Assembly (NCBI RefSeq): GCF_026011735.1
Contig: NZ_BRVN01000009.1
Coordinates: forward strand, 62,001 to 126,000
Origin: Dietzia sp. NCCP-2495
GTDB lineage: Bacteria > Actinomycetota > Actinomycetes > Mycobacteriales > Mycobacteriaceae
DNA: 64,000 bases
Reading direction: 5' to 3'
Shown piece by piece: positions 63,591-64,000 of this stretch. Every line of letters starts with the position of its first letter. Position 1 is the first letter of the stretch. Position numbers and translations under genes: made by a program. The notes under the pieces were generated by a model that was not told where the DNA came from, ran no database searches, and saw nothing but the letters and a program-made list of their open reading frames with translations.

Positions 63591-64000
63591 CCATCACCGA
63601 GACGCCGCAGGCGGACTCGACCCGCCCCGCCGTCGCGAGCACTCCAGAGGAGGTCACCGCGGAGTGGCTCTCGACGGCGCTCGCGACACCTGTGCACTCG
63701 GTGCGCACGGAGACCATCGGGACCGGCCAGATCGGGTGCTGCGTCCGAGCCCACGTCGAGGGCGACGGGCTCCCACGGACACTGTTCGTCAAGCTGCCGA
63801 ACCCGGACGAGGGCATGCGGCCACTGCTGCACGGCGCGTATCGCAGCGAGGTGTTGTTCTACCGCGACCTCGCGCCGACGCTGGACGTGCGGGTGCCGCA
63901 CTGCCGGTTCGCGGCCCTCGGCGAGCGGGAGGGAGAGTTCACGCTCGTGCTCGACGACGTCGCGCCTCGCGTGCAGGGCGACCAGCTGGCCGGGCTGTCC
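63587..64000 (+). CDS. Phosphotransferase-family protein, N-terminal part (cut by window edge)
   Basis: 138 codons visible. SVRTETIGTGQIGCCVRAHV, FVKLPNPDEGMRP, GAYRSEVLFYRDLAPTLDVR and LVLDDVAPRVQGDQL are the N-lobe of aminoglycoside-phosphotransferase/ecdysteroid-kinase-like enzymes with Lys in the ATP-binding strand. The catalytic HGD segment is beyond the edge. Start ATG overlaps the oxidoreductase stop (ATGA). Confidence 0.8.
   Translation, partial: MTITETPQADSTRPAVASTPEEVTAEWLSTALATPVHSVRTETIGTGQIGCCVRAHVEGDGLPRTLFVKLPNPDEGMRPLLHGAYRSEVLFYRDLAPTLDVRVPHCRFAALGEREGEFTLVLDDVAPRVQGDQLAGLS

Overview
This window looks like chromosomal DNA of a mycolic-acid actinobacterium (Mycobacteriales/Corynebacteriales). 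By eye the sequence is very GC-rich, GTG starts are common and most operon genes overlap by 1-4 bases. The gene order from about 3 kb to 33.5 kb follows the Mycobacterium tuberculosis block Rv3647c-Rv3683: cspA, DUF1998 helicase, Tad-type pilus genes, SerB-like HAD protein, acs, holin-like protein, ephE-like hydrolase, marP, CoA-NUDIX, TlpA-like, nth, crp, metallo-beta-lactamase, RidA, bagAB, whiB4, ponA2, metallophosphoesterase. PE/PPE genes are absent and the biotin and Mrp modules are arranged differently, so a relative such as Dietzia, Gordonia or Rhodococcus is likelier than Mycobacterium. Dietzia is my guess, without proof.

Layout. 0-2.1 kb: 2-oxoglutarate:ferredoxin oxidoreductase korAB (korA cut by the left edge). 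2.1-6.6 kb: NRDE protein, a conserved hypothetical, cold-shock protein and an MrfA-like helicase. 6.5-11.7 kb: a leftward seven-gene Tad/Flp pilus operon. 12-19 kb: HAD phosphatase, Fic-like remnant, PRC-barrel protein, acs, holin-like protein, hydrolase. 19-22.6 kb: leftward marP-NUDIX-tlpA-nth. 22.8-29.7 kb: small membrane peptide, crp/glxR, an inserted AbiEi-DUF559 gene, MBL/RidA/DUF4177, bagAB, whiB4. 30-35.7 kb: ponA2, metallophosphoesterase, tRNA-Pro(CGG), acyl-CoA oxidase-like gene. 35.9-45 kb: YhgE-like protein and the mrpA(B)CDEFG-mgtE operon. 45-51.3 kb: katA-furA, universal stress protein, secreted propeller-like protein, SurA-like lipoprotein. 51.5-55 kb: class E sortase with a small partner, MFS exporter, CAP protein. 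55.4-60.7 kb: bioQ and the bioBAFD operon. 60.8-64 kb: TRIC-type channel, mycothiol-dependent enzyme, F420-type oxidoreductase and a phosphotransferase cut by the right edge.

The least expected material lies outside the genes. (1) Junctions where genes end carry about 70-130 bp palindromic elements built as two forward plus two inverted copies of a short motif. Family 1 has four copies, family 2 two copies, family 3 one. Two family-1 copies bracket the AbiEi-DUF559 gene exactly where M. tuberculosis has crp and the MBL gene adjacent. (2) At least 16 genes or leader peptides start 6-8 bases after a TANNNT or near-TANNNT box with no ribosome binding site, so leaderless transcription appears to be the default here; two short leader ORFs are well placed to control downstream genes. 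(3) Four CRP/GlxR-like sites, three BioQ-like operators and a FurA-type palindrome suggest how acs, crp, whiB4/ponA2, the F420 oxidoreductase, the biotin operon and furA-katA are controlled.

I see no phage, integrase, insertion sequence, rRNA or CRISPR array.
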